Of a stretch of 64,000 nucleotides of DNA, positions 1 to 14,539 are shown piece after piece; within the stretch, counting starts at the first letter, position 1, and every line of letters starts with the position of its first letter. The notes under the pieces were generated by a model that had not been told where the DNA came from, ran no database searches, and worked only from the letters and a program-made list of their open reading frames with translations. Made by a program: the position numbers and the translations under genes. Origin of the DNA: Gymnopilus junonius (Eukaryota > Basidiomycota > Agaricomycetes > Agaricales > Galerinaceae); NCBI GenBank assembly GCA_015501075.1, contig JADNYJ010000010.1, positions 62,001 through 126,000 of the forward strand, read 5' to 3'.

Positions 1-391
1 ATTTTATTTCTTCACCGGATCTCTCAGCTTGACATGTTCTTTCTCCATTCTGATAATTGGAATTCAACATACGGACCCGGATGGAGGTGAAGTCATTGAA
101 ACTCAAGGTGGGCGTGACCTTGTCAAAAATATACTCCATGATATCCGTCGACGCATCACAATAGAACCACTAAAAGTGTCAGATAATTATAGAGAAGTCA
201 ATGTTCGCGGGAGTGCCTCAAGGCAATTATATGGGTTTGTTTTCCATGTTCGAGAATTGGAGGAACATCCGCGAGGCGTTGAACAGATACGTAAGGAATC
301 CCAGGGCCTGATATGGAATTTTGCCTTATGGATAAACAAGCCGAGAACGATTTTGACTAAACTTTGTATGCAACCTTGTGCCGGTCTTTGA
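1..391 (+). CDS. Unrecognised partial ORF at the window edge
   Basis: An open frame runs from base 2 to a stop at 391, about 130 codons, and is open to the window border, so it may be the last exon of a gene lying further left. The first in-frame start inside the window would be a TTG, which argues against a complete gene here. The peptide has a short hydrophobic stretch near its start, then a charged region rich in Arg and Glu. I recognise no domain. It could also be chance coding potential. No GT-AG pair that would link it to a second exon was obvious. Confidence 0.25.
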   Translation, partial: FYFFTGSLSLTCSFSILIIGIQHTDPDGGEVIETQGGRDLVKNILHDIRRRITIEPLKVSDNYREVNVRGSASRQLYGFVFHVRELEEHPRGVEQIRKESQGLIWNFALWINKPRTILTKLCMQPCAGL

Positions 392-1940
392 GAGTAGATG
401 TGCTGACAATAGATGTCTTATGGTTAGGATGTCAATCTTCAATATCACCTTAGGTGTCTCTTGCTCGAGCATTGACACAGAGCACTCTAGAACGTTGTCA
501 CTAGACATCGTAAAGCATGAACAACGCTGAGCATTGAGCATTACCGTCGTACCGTTTAGCCGACCTAGGTACTTACATGAAAACCTCGCTATAGGACCGC
601 TATGTGCTATGGCTTCACTATGAACCCCAATAGTAACGTCTTCGTCCGCCGAGAACTGAGCAACACGTTCGGGGGTGACTTTGAATCGCCCCGTTTAGTC
701 TCTATTGGGCAGATGTGACCCTTCAAGGTGTCGTAAAGAATGTTATTATCTGAGCTCTCACTAAAGTTCACCCGTTCGCTGATTACAATAAGTCGACTAA
801 CTGCAAGTTGGCACCTTTCTTGAAAGGCAAGTTTAATCTTACCCAACCACTCGGATCTGTCGTGGGTTGTACCGTCGGTAGGTGGACTTCTGCCGTGCTG
901 TCCGGAGGCACGAAGGCAATCGTGAGCCATAAATTCTCTACTTCGATGCCACACCTTCGCATAGCAGTGCACGCTGTCTCATTTATGGCCTCTTGTAATC
1001 GAACATACAAGTGGTCTGGCAAGCCTGCTTTGTTCTCCGCAGCCGATACGCGATAACAGAAAGCCCGATTATTTCATCTCCCCCAAACCTTGTTCTTTTA
1101 ATCTCGCCTCGACCTCTCTCAGGCAGAGAGTCACTGGGTCAGAGAAGAAGGTTTTGTCCTTCATAACAGAACGCGGCGCCAATACCGTACCACCTCTTCT
1201 TATCATTCAATGAAACATGAGGCGTTCTCCCAGTCCAAGCTTTCTTCCTCGTATCATGTGTCCAACGCCTCTAGGAAAGACAGAGGGAACTTTTCTAATG
1301 TGACAAATTGTCGGGCCAGGTTTACCGTTATGGAATTGTTTGTCCCCTTGTCAGTTGAGCTATATAAGTGGTTCTTCTGAGAAAGCTGGATGCTTTAGGA
1401 ATTATGCATACGTACGTATGAAGCTTGAGGCGCAACGGCACCTTATTTTGGACGATCTACCACCGTACTCGTACCTTTTCATGGCCGACACCCCATCTTC
1501 TCTTGTCATCCTTATGAAACAAGAGACAAATGGCGAATACCTGGGGTGTAGATAAGTAGCGATTGGTACTTTTCATCGGATAAGATCGGCTTTACAATGC
1601 ATATCATTGCATGGTGACAGTGCGTGTGGGATATGAGGATGACGATACAGAATATTATAACATATAAGGAATTCATTCAGTCGATAAGTCAAGTACGAAT
1701 CGTATTGTAAAGAATCAAAAGGGCGACGTGCATCAACAGCGTGTCCGTCTGGGTGGGTATCAAAAAAATTTTGGGAAGAACTGCACAATGTTGGAAGAAA
1801 AAAAGGCAAACATTATTAATGTAAAGCGTGGCGTGGGGGTTCGAATGTATGTAGGTATTGGTGTTTCGCGAGTGGGACCGAAGGTTCTTGTGGATGTGTG
1901 TGTGAGAGAGCGAAGACAAAGAAGACCCAGAGAAATTTGC
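392..1940. other. Gene-poor stretch, nothing recognised
   Basis: Short overlapping open frames occur on both strands but none resembles a known family and none shows a consistent exon chain. The right end carries the 3' flank of the minus-strand TCP11 gene. A T/G-rich segment near 1800-1900 gives short low-complexity frames only. Confidence 0.5.
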
Positions 1941-4342
1941 TCAAGCTACCCGATTTGAGAAGAAGCCCTCACTTTCATAGAGAGGGAGATGCGTATAGAG
2001 GTGAATGAGTGCGAGACGCGCAATCTTTTCAGCCAAACGACGGATTTCATCCGTCAGTGATTCCATGCCAGCTGCTTGTGTAGGCCGAACCTGAGCATCG
2101 GACAAAGTTCCACCTGGCAAAGACAGGTCAACGCAGAGTGACTTGCCGGCACGCGCCGCTGCCTCCCGTCCAGGGTAGGCAAGACAGACCACCGCGTCAA
2201 AAACCGCGTCCCGCAGGCGGATAAGCAAGAACACGCTTAGCGTTGACCCAGGCTGCATGTTCACATTTGCCCAACGTTCCGCCACGCTTAAAAGGGCTTG
2301 GTCAGGAGCGCTACTTATACCTTCAGAAGAACATGTCGGGGACGATTTGCGGTTTCTGACATCAAATGCCCTTTTTGCAATCTGCAACACGAGGTCCTGT
2401 TGAACGTTTCGGCGGTCTTCCCAATCCTTGTATTCATGTCCTGCCTGGTCGCTTTCAGGGGGCAAAAAACACGTTCCCAGGGACGTAGGCCCGATATCCC
2501 GAATTTCACGCTTTAATCTCAGTATGTCTTTCTGGTCAACTTTGACGCCTAACACGGAGGAAGCTGAGAGGTCGGAGAAGACAAGCTGACGAAAGAGGAG
2601 GATGAACATGTAGAGCGCGGTGGCGTCTACAGCATCTGAACTTATGTGAGACAAACGTGACTTGTCCAGGTGGAGAGTTTCAGGGACGGTTATGAGCGGT
2701 GAAGAAGGTGGGGTCGCAGTAGCGGGTGATAAGGGCGAAGGCGGGGGAGAATTATTAGCGGGCGGGGTTGATAATAAATTTGAGCTATCGAAAATTATGT
2801 CAACGATGCCTTTAAGAGAAGAGAGGTAAATTTGCTGATTCCGCGTCAGGTCGGAATATCTGAGAGCGCCGTCTGGCCATGAAGGATGAAAGATAGGTTG
2901 CTTTCGTGCAAGCAAAGAATCATGCGCTGTGTGGAGCCATTCTCGCGTGTTATGCAGTGAAGCGTTAGCACCGAAGCGAAGGTTAAACGCTTTGATCTCA
3001 AAATCACTAGTGTTCCGCAACAGCCATGGTCGAAGTTGAATTAGTTGATGGTTTGCGATGTCCTGTCGTCAATAAAGTTGAATATATGCGTCGAAAAAAT
3101 GAGTAGTCTGTAAGTTCGCTCACCAATTTCATGAGTTCCAATAATTCCATGCACATTCTAACGGCCTTGAACGCCTCCGGACCTCGCTGCTGGGCGACTT
3201 GAACCATCTCCTCAACCGCACGATCCCTCATTGGGGCACAATGATGTTTCAGCGTCTCACCAATGTGGAAAAAGAGGCCTGACGGGTCAAAAACCTTGTG
3301 TTTCAACTCTTGCTCGATCAACGCGGGGTCAAAAATGGAACGCAAGAAGCAGCATGCGCGGAATGCTCTTGCGCTTGGTCCTTGATGGAATTGGGGTCCG
3401 CGTAAATGTTGGTGTTGTTGAGTGGCTGTATGACGAAGACCATGACTTCGATGAATTCTGTCAGGAGAGCTGGAATGCGAGAGGGCATGCGGATAGTGTA
3501 TGCGCCGGAAATTGCGACGTTTTGCACGACAGGATCTGGCAAGGGCTCTGGGCAGCATGAACACATACATGACTTGGAATGCAGATTCCCCTCAGCGTCG
3601 AGAGTGACGCAGGTGCAGCCGGTCTGCAGCTCCTCCCAGACGGCATTCCAGTATTTCTCGGTCGTTTGACGCTTTCGATGGGGTCGAAATTGGAGCCCAG
3701 GGTCGAATAACAGATCATGACCTACACAAGAATAATTATTAGCACGCGAGTGAGGTGTCATAAAGCGCGCCACGCACGAATGACGGGGTTGCGAAGGATG
3801 ATGTCCAACTCCAACTCCTTCAGTGTCGACCGGTTGATGGGGGGTTTCATGGAGGGTATATGCGGCGAGTTGAGGTTTGCAGAAAGGTCGAGCCATCGGG
3901 GTTCTGGTGCTGGGAGACACCGCTCGCGCAGTAGGGAGCCAGACGAGGGACCGGGATCGGAGGTGGGGACGATACCAATGTCCTCAATGTCGCTTCCGAT
4001 TCGGAGGGGGGACGAGGAGAAAATTTTGACGGGGAGCCTGCGGGTTGGTCGTTTCCGCAGAGTAGCATCCTGGGTGTCTATGCGGGGGCGCTTTGAGGAG
4101 GAGGAGTTGATGAGGACGGGGGCGGTGGAGAGGGGACTGGAGACCTGGGGCGACGTGGGGGATGTCCAGAGGGAGTCGGCTGTTTCGGCGAGGCGGGGGA
4201 GTCTGGGGGCAATGGAAGAGGGGCCGGGGGGATTTGGGGGGTCGGAGGGCCGGCGGTCGGGGACGGCGACGGGGGCGTTGTTTTTGGACTCCTGACGGTC
4301 ATCCTGGTCCTGCTTACGCTTGCGGTGTGCAAGGTCATCCAT
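1941..4342 (-). CDS. TCP11/SOK1-domain protein
   Basis: T-complex protein 11 family, related to yeast SOK1, which acts around cAMP/PKA signalling. Exons on the minus strand are 4342..3778, 3721..3124 and 3062..1941, coding about 761 residues. The first roughly 190 residues are basic then Pro/Ser-rich and probably disordered. The TCP11 core begins around residue 200; the family hallmark with HCAPMRD is near residues 330-340, followed by helices with RMCMELLELMKL and IANHQLIQLRPWL. Intron 1 has branch TGCTAAT and acceptor TGTGTAG. The middle exon needs one extra base near 3340-3360 to keep the frame between the segments before and after AHAAS; total exon length is one short of a multiple of three, which fits a one-base deletion. 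Family assignment is solid; the exact role here is inferred. Confidence 0.85.
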
Positions 4343-4763
4343 GGGCGGGAGGAGAAGGGGGCAGGGGAGACGGGTGACTGTATATAAGAGCAGGGACACA
4401 TGGTGGATTCCCAAGAATGGACTGCAAGACAAGGCGTGTGGCCATCAGTGGAATTGCATGCAAAAAGCCTGCTGCACACGGTCAGAAACAGAAAACCGAG
4501 ATTATGCCCATTATGTCCAATTGCAATGAGGAGCGAGCTTGGTCCTTTGCGGAGATGACCGTGGTACATCCGACAGATCTTTCCCAACAAAGCAATCTGA
4601 CCCCATGTCCCACAACAACAGCTCATCCTTTCAATCCCCGGACAAACACATACCACCTCGCTACCGAACTGATATACCACAAATGAAACCAACTAATGGC
4701 TACTTGGGCCTAGTTCAAATCCTTTATCATAACTAGAATGTCTTTACCAAATGTCGTCACTTG

Positions 4764-6856
<2,093 letters not shown>

Positions 6857-7133
6857 GGTTGACAACGGTAGTCTTTTAAGTTGTCTGTGATCGATAGCCT
6901 AGACTCTACAGAAGGTTCGGCGGGAGTCCTTCTGAATGATTAACGGAAATATAGGTACTAGAGAACGCGTTCCCCCAGTGCAAGAACGGGAAGAGGCTGT
7001 AAGTGGAAGCAAAGCTCCTGATCATGGTCATCCAGAAATTCTTCCCACGCCCAGTTCTAGGGGTCGTCCCTGCAATCTCGAGGGTATACTTAATGTGTGC
7101 TACTAGGTACGCAACAAAAAAAATTCCAAAATA
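6857..7133. other. Spacer between VMA2 start and TBCD end
   Basis: Promoter region of VMA2 and 3' flank of TBCD on the same strand; nothing else recognised. Confidence 0.6.
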
Positions 7134-10100
7134 TCATGCCTCGAAAAGCTTCACAACCTCATCTGCTGCCGCTTGAGCTGCTTCCCTATCAATAGCCGAC
7201 CTGTTATTGAAACAACATGAGCAAAACTCACGACTGACAGGTATTGAAGAAAGAAAGTTGACCCACCATTCGGTCTCCAGTAGAATATCCTCAATCGCAT
7301 CAGTCTCGAACTCGATATCGGCACTTTGAAGGACAACGTATATATATTCTGCCGTTTCCGATCTCACCTGTATTCGGTCAACATTTTCTGCACGACATAA
7401 ATAGCTGACTTGCCTTTGGGAAGGGATGTCCTAGGAAGTCAATGAGGAGCGAAATCTTTTCATCCCTGATTTGCTTGAACGTAAAAAGGTTGACAACTCT
7501 GTGAAAGATTTTTAGTCAAAAATTATTGATATGAGAATCGGCTGAAAATCTTACATCTTCATACATTCATGGATTCTTTGTACGCTCTTCAGTTTGGTAA
7601 CATTCCTGGAAGAAATTTGTGCCAGAGTTTTCAAACTAGAACGAAAATTTCTAGTTCGCATCATAAATCGAATTAAAATTAACTGACCTCTGCATTCCTG
7701 ATGCTTCATCGGAGAGATGCCGAAGGACGTCCGCCTCAAGTAAGACTGTGAACGTCTGAAAGACGGGTACGACGATAGCATTGGATGTCATATTGGACTT
7801 GGCATGGCCGATTAGGTCATTGACGAGCTCAAGAAGACTGTATGCAGAGTCGGCGCCGTGAATGACAGGCAATTCCTGCGCAAATTCGACAAGGCTGCTG
7901 GACACTGGCTTTCGCTAGGGTGAAATTTGGAATTAAAATGAAACTTTGCCAGAATGCGGATTGAAATCTCACAGTACTATCCGTCTTACTCCCTATGCTA
8001 ATCACAATTCCAGCCAGTACATGCTTGCGGTATTCAGGTACTTCCAATAGGCGTATGACACGAGGAAATAGCCAACTTCCATCGTTCCAGCCCGGTTGAT
8101 CAGGAGTACTAAAAGGAAACTAGATGAATGCTCATTCGCGGGCTTTAACAAATGACTTACTTGATGAATAATTGTTTCAACAATGGGAGGGCTGGTAAAC
8201 TCCATTGATCTGCCCCATTAACGTCTGGCAAGGATTCATTGAGGAGTCTCATAAAACAAGAACCTGCTGTTTGTCGGACATTGTCAAGTCTTTCAACCCC
8301 TTGTTTGAGCAGCCCAGCTGCGATGGCCCAATATTTTTGTGGTGGGAAGTAGCTTTCAAAGTCGGGAATAGATTGAGCAATGCCGAAGAAGAGTTCAGAG
8401 ACTGTCGTGAGTCCTTGCATGCAAGCAATTCTGACCCACGAGCCGACATCTCCGCGTTCATCGATAGTGTAATCATCAAGCCCACCTAATAAGGCATCGA
8501 CAAGGGAATTCACTTCATTACTAGACAAGACTCAGAAATAGTGAGATAGGTGTATGTGTTCGAAGTAGAAATTAGAAAATAGTCTACCTTTGATCTTAGG
8601 CGAAATAAGACTCAAAATAGAAGGGACTGCCTGGAAACATATGCGTCGCGTCTCGATGCTTGTCTTGGACTATTAAAATTAAAATTAATAAATCATATAT
8701 TAAACCAATGTAGTTAAACTCACTGTTGGCTTGACGGAGTCCAGCAAGTACTTTATTGCTTCAGGTAGGATCTTCAAATGCGTTTTGTAATTTATGACAC
8801 CCAGAAGACGGGCGAGGCTTTGCTGCATAATAGGAGATCCGCTCTTCAACTCCGGGATTAGCTTGAAGGTCATAGAAATAGGTATAAGGCATTGAGGCGT
8901 CACTTCGAAAGACTTATCTGGAGATATCTGAAGAACAATCTGTAAGGTTGCTTATCGTCGACATGGCGTCTGCAGCAGCCTCCTGCACGGTTGCCGACCG
9001 ATGCTTGAGACCAATTTCAACGATCTTCTTCCAGCTAGGGACAGAAGAACAGGCTCCGAGATTAATTTCAGTAACGGTGATAGAATTGCCGATGAGATGG
9101 CAAGCTGCAGATGCAACGAGATCATTGCGAGTTGTTGTTAAGTCGCTATTATTGACATAGTTTAAATGCCTAAAGATCTAATATGTCGAGAGGAAAGGTT
9201 AAATTGTGGCGAGGATATAGGTGCACTACCCACGCTACGTAAGTTCTCTTCCAGGGCAGCAGGGGCACCACCTTTTTCTTTGTAGGCGATCGCAATTTCA
9301 CGGAGACCCAAAAGGGCACCATGTACATCGCTGGTATCCAGTGATTCCAGAAGGGGGACCTAGTATGGGGTTCAGGCGATCGAAAACCCCTTCTAGTAAA
9401 CAAAGCTCACATATTTCTCCATGGCACGAGGAGCAAGGACGTCAAGATCATGGGAGCATATCAATCGTAAAGACTGTGATCCAAGTTCTCTCATTGACTG
9501 ATCCCAATGTCGCAGAACAACGTCCAAAATATGATCGAAGAGAAAATTACGGTACTCAGGGTGCCTGAAGGTATAAACGTAATCAGATATGTAAAACCAT
9601 GAGAAAGATTTCTATTGAGAAACCTACACGGCGACCTGAGGAGCAGCAACAAGAAATGCATGCTTGCGTATACTGACTGCATAGAAATCTGTTTTACCTA
9701 AGACATCGATACCGTGAGGGAATAAACTCTGCAGTCCAGTCAATGAATACCACTATGAAAAAGGCAATGTAAATGGATGATTCACCGTTCGCCCAACATG
9801 CTCTTGAAATGCTGCACTGGCCGCGCGACGGATGTGAACCTCTCGATCGTAAAGGGCAACAGCAGTCAGGCGTTGTGCCAAATTAGTTGCGTGCGGTATC
9901 AACGCTGATTTGTTTTGAGTCCTTGCAAGCGCCCACAGGACATAGGCCGCAGAATCGCGGACGTTTGAACCGATTGAATGTGCACCTTTCCTGAGGTCGA
10001 AATAAAGAGCCTGAAAAAGTGTATTCAAAAGTTAATGAAACCCCTCTGGAAGATGATAGGCTGTATACTTTTGAAAGCCACCCAATTAATTGGGGGAGGT

Positions 10101-11682
10101 GTTCAGGTTCCACAAGACTTCGCCGAGCCATCTCAGCGCACGCCAGGCACGCTCCGTGCCACGTGGCTTCCGCTACGGCAGGAAGGTCGTAAATGCTGGC
10201 AGCAGCGGCCGAATGAATTTCAAAAAGTCCCATAACTGTCTCCAGGACCTGACTGCAAAAGTCTTTCGGAAGTCGCTGAGCAATCCTTGCTACCCCCTTC
10301 GCAGCGGACCAACGAACGATGGTGTCCTGATCGCCACATTCGTGAGATCCAGTCCTATAGGTGTAAATATGGACGAACCCACGCTATCTTGCAGCATTGC
10401 AAATATTTGCTCTAGGATATCTTCTATCTCAGAAGGAACATCTATGTCTTCTTGGATACCATCCTCTGTATCTAAGGCATCGTCGGCACTCAACGTGCGA
10501 GCTGGAAGCTATTTAACTACGCCCAGGCATTAAAGGGAAAGAAAAACATACCTTTCCTCTTCGTATTCCTAGAACTGGTAGGCAGGAGCCTTAGGCCAAT
10601 CCTTGAGATCAATTTGGTCCTGAACTTTCGGATGACGTTATTCTTGGAGTACGTCGACTGTTGGACAACACGGGAAATGGATAGCAAAGTAGGGAGTTCG
10701 TCCTGAACTTGATCAACAGAGCCAGATTTCATAACTTCGCATAATACGTGCAGCAATCCGATCGCCTGATTGAATTAAAGCTTCGTTTTCATGAATTTCA
10801 TCATTCACATACCTTGAAAGGGTTAGTGTTGTCGTTCTTAAGAAATGTATATGCCTCTTCAGCAAAGTCATGAAAACCTAAAACTGTGTCCTTCCTACGA
10901 AATTTAGCCTATAAAATGCAGAATATTGATGTCGTACCTGATATACAAGCGAGATAACAGCAAAGCAGCAGCCTCGCGTTCGAGTCCAGCTGTCCCGAGA
11001 AAAGACTTCGCCGCAGTCTCAAGTGTGCGAGCAGTGTGGCCTTTGTTATCGGCTTCATCGAATTGGGATAAGTCAAAGGGAATAAGGCAGATGATATAAA
11101 GCCACAACAGCATAACATATCGCACAGCCCAATGCCAACGGTCTTGCATAATTGAATTGGGGATCTGGGTAAACTCCAGTGCGATCGATAGATCAGAAAT
11201 CTCGTGAGGAAAGAATCTGACTACGGTCTCTCAACCCAACGGTCCATGAAATACTTTGTAGCGACTGACTGATAGTTTTGTACCCGCGGAATTTGACATA
11301 ACGATACAGCATGGAAGCAACACGGTCAGCTCGCCAAACATTGCCCTGCTCAGTGGGGCTCGCAAGACAAGTTTTCACGTAGGACTTGAACTTTCCAACC
11401 ACGGGTGCAACCAAGTTCTCAAGATAAGGGTCCATGAGATAAGATTGCTCTTGGTATTCATCGAGCTGTTGGCATTACTAATGTTGGCTTAACATAGTTA
11501 ATAGATAAAAAGGTACTTGCCTCTGTCGAGAATCTCTGAAATGTGGAGCTCTCAAGCTCCTGTTCTTCTTCAGTGGATGTTGCATGTAAGTCGAAACTGA
11601 GAAGAACATCTTGCATCTTCTTCAATTCGTTCAAACGCTCGTAAGTTCCGTAGAATTTCCTCTCGGAAACCTTGTCTTCCAT
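7134..11682 (-). CDS. TBCD: Tubulin-folding cofactor D
   Basis: HEAT/ARM-repeat chaperone (yeast CIN1, fission yeast alp1) that captures beta-tubulin from cofactor A and drives alpha/beta heterodimer assembly. Twenty minus-strand exons: 11682..11521, 11465..11270, 11220..10938, 10894..10813, 10765..10552, 10501..10383, 10326..10069, 10010..9786, 9728..9628, 9564..9411, 9359..9234, 9177..8724, 8669..8588, 8530..8161, 8108..7973, 7914..7688, 7635..7555, 7498..7414, 7367..7267, 7200..7134, about 1,173 residues. Diagnostic blocks are WHWAVRYVMLLWLYIICLIP, PFDLSQFD, DTIVRWSAAKGVARIAQRLP, DVRDSAAY-type helices and the C-domain GLDDYTIDERGDVGSWVRIA. The first ATG follows an in-frame stop. Two introns (11466..11520, 7368..7413) use GC donors. 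The 454-nt exon carries one extra base near 8910-8935, where the frame must shift. Start codons of TBCD and the plus-strand BUD22 gene are 286 bp apart. Confidence 0.93.
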
Positions 11683-11968
11683 GACCGTCAAGATCTTGCT
11701 ATGTCAGAAGTATGCTGCCTTCCGCTTTCGTGGGACAAAAAGTGAGAAGCAAACGCCAGAATGCCCAGGATGAGTGTAGATTCGCGAATCGCGACTTGGA
11801 GGCGCGTTTCGCTTTGGCCGGTAATATTTGGTTTCGACGTTGATACACAATAAAAGATCCCGGCCAAGGCTTTATTTCCCGGTGAGTTGTGGTCACCTTA
11901 GTCTACCTTTGTCCATATCCGTACCGTTCGATACCCTTGCGTCCCGTTTACCTCACGTATAAGTTGGA

Positions 11969-13621
11969 ATGGAGTCAAACTCCAAACCCGCGCTGAAAAG
12001 GAAGAGATATGAACCCCCAGAAGAGGTAAGTCTGGTGCATCTCAACTTTTTCACTCGATATAATGAATTCTTTCCAGGAGTTAAATATCAGGATCTCAGG
12101 AAAGCTTGTATGTCATGCAATCCTACTTGCGAGCGTACTTTTCTGACAGCGTTGTCAAAAGCATCATGAAAAGAAAGAAGTTCATAAAGCTGCTAAAAGA
12201 GCTAAGGTCTTCGAAACGCAGAAAGTCGTTAAAAGATTGAAAAACATTCGGTATGCTTCCCATGGTAACGCGGCGAATACATCCTCAATGAGTTTAATTT
12301 TTAGTCAAAAGGATGAAAAATACAAAGCTATCGAAAGTTTAGAAGGCGAACTGACATCTCTCAAAGTAAGTAACTCACTCTCTGTTCCATTTCTTTTGTC
12401 TGACTTTTCTTTCTGTGTTAAGGAAATAGACTATGACGCTATTGGAAATTCAGCTTTTAGAAACAAATTACTGAAAGATCATACACTACGCGATAATGAG
12501 GACGTCAAAAATGCTGTGGCAAAGGAACTTGAAAATGGCATATTCGTCGCTTCGGAGCGTGGAACAACGCTCGCCAAAATACAAAGTCGTCTACTAAGTT
12601 CCAAAATATTGGCAACTCAAGTAATGGCATCATTAAACGCCATCAAGGCCGTTCTCGACCCTGCACTCAAGCAGCGAGAGAAGACTACGGATGTCGATGT
12701 TACGCTAAACTCTCACACGGAAGGAAAACCTTCCAAAATACGGAAGACTTCTTTGAGTGCTGGGACCAACAGACCACTTTTGGCGTCAGTTGACACCGCC
12801 GACGTGCAATTCGATGTGGTCGAAGATGATGCTGGCTGGGAATCTGGAAGTGTAGACATAAGTGTAGCGGCATTGGCCGATGACGGTTGGGAATCTGGAT
12901 CTATTGACGGTGGAGGCCAAGGAGATGAGGACGACAGTAACCAAGTTTCCTTTTCCGACGAAGACTCCGACAGCGACAACGAGGATTTGAAAGTAAAATC
13001 TAATCAAGTCAAGACAAAAGCGCCAGCTTCTAATTTGCCAAAAAACTCTTCATCGAAGTCGGAGTCGACCTTCTTGCCCTCCCTTGCTGTAGGTTTTGTA
13101 CGGGGTTCTGATGAGTCGGATTGGAGTGAAACGGAAGGCAAAGCGGCAGATATGCTGAAGAAAAATCGAAGAGGTCAGAGAGCACGGCGAGCGTGAGTTG
13201 GCCCATTTCATTTCCTGACTTCAATTGAGTGATGCTTTTACATACTAGTATATGGGAAAAGAAATTTGGCCGAAACGCTAACCACAAGAAAAAGGAAGCA
13301 GCTGAAAATGCTGCCGCGCAATTACGTCGCAATAAGGGTCGTACGACCAATTCAGGACCGAATGCTATTCATTCGCGTGACGTCCATGTTCCAGCCGTTA
13401 TTAACAAAGGTGGCAAGACTGCCCTGCTACAAGAGCGGCCTATTGATGCAGGATGGGGAGGCCGCTCTGAGCGCGCTTCAGTCAATAAACCCTCGGAGTC
13501 AAAAGCCGACAAGAAGTCAGAGAAAGCTTTGCACCCATCCTGGGAAGCCAAAAGAAGGTTAAAAGAGAAAGAGCGTGTGGGGATCGTCCCTGGTCAAGGG
13601 ACAAAGATCAAGTTTTCGTAG
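11969..13621 (+). CDS. BUD22: Bud22/SRFBP1-family ribosome-biogenesis protein
   Basis: Nucleolar factor needed for early 18S rRNA processing in yeast; metazoan relatives are SRFBP1/p49-STRAP. Exons 11969..12025, 12078..12107, 12162..12250, 12305..12365, 12423..13192, 13249..13621, coding 459 residues with all phases consistent. The N-terminal coiled coil contains HHEKKEVHKAAKRAKVFETQ. The middle is acidic and serine-rich, with two copies of a DGWESGS-type unit. The C-terminus has the family signature of basic helices (RRAIWEKKFGRNANHKKK) followed by LHPSWEAKRRLKEKE and a GTKIKF end. It shares a 286-bp divergent promoter with TBCD. Confidence 0.9.
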
Positions 13622-13860
13622 TCATGTGGCATATTAACGAAATATGGTGAAAGATTTGACAGATAGTGCGAAAATTAAAGGTCTGTATGCTACAGTGGTT
13701 CTATGAAGGGGATGAAGAAATAGTCAAGAAAGCAATAGACGTTGCATAACAGCTTACAGAAATTTGACAGCAAGAAATCAGCGAAGCACGCACAAGAAAG
13801 CAAAGAAGTGGAACCCAATGACAAATCCCCAAAAAGTAAGGGCAGAAGTCGTTCGTACTT

Positions 13861-14539
13861 TTAGCATATGTGCCGCTTTCCGCCCACTAGACGGCAAGGT
13901 CTGGAGCACCACCTGGCCCCGCATTTAGCACAGCTGGGGAAGTCTGCGCCTGCTTTCCCGCATGTAGAACATTGGATAACCTGTGAACATAACCTAGAAT
14001 GTCGCTCAAGACTGGCAAGGATGGGGTGGAGATCTGGTCCAATGTTAGGTGTAGAATGTAGAGAAGACGATGACGACGACGTTGGAGACGGCAGTGGGGC
14101 AAGGGAGGAACGCGTGATATATGGCGAATCTGACGACTGTATTATGTCTGGGTCGTTCCTTGAGGAAATAGAAGACGAAACATTGTCGAAGGTAAACGTC
14201 ACTCTCCTACGTTTCTTCGGTGAAGGTGGATGGGTACTAAAGGATGGATAGCAGGATAGGAAGTCCTTCAAGGATGATGCGGCGGAACGGACTGGTATAA
14301 AAGAGCCGTAGGCATCTTGGGTATTCGGAATTTGTGATGTGGAATGTACTCTCGAGATTTCGAATGCTGAGGTCGGCGAAATACCAGATGAGACTGAGAT
14401 GAGTGAGTATGTACGAGTCCTCATCCGCGGGCGCGTAGGTGTTCGGATAATAAAAGATTCCTTCAAGACAATTGTATTAGCTGCGATGCGACGTCTGGAA
14501 TAGTGGACTCACTTGGGTATTCGCAGAAAGGGTAGCCAT
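13861..14539 (-). CDS. HIT-type zinc-finger protein (VPS71/SWC6-like candidate)
   Basis: Two exons on the minus strand, 14539..14513 and 14460..13861, coding 208 residues; the intron has a GTGAGT donor. The N-terminal 150 residues are Ser/Pro/Arg-rich and look disordered. The last 35 residues form a zf-HIT module: CSTCG, then CAKCGARWC and CRLVGGKRHIC, giving the C-x2-C, C-x2-C, C-x3-C and H-x-C spacing of the family. A C-terminal HIT finger is the plan of Vps71/Swc6 and ZNHIT1, subunits of SWR1-type H2A.Z exchange complexes, so that role is suggested. The disordered region lacks the rest of the Vps71 signature that I could check by eye, so only the finger is certain. Confidence 0.75.

Noticed and set aside
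1830..1850. GGTTCGAAT word resembling a tRNA B-box
   Set aside because: Lacks the closing CC and any cloverleaf pairing.
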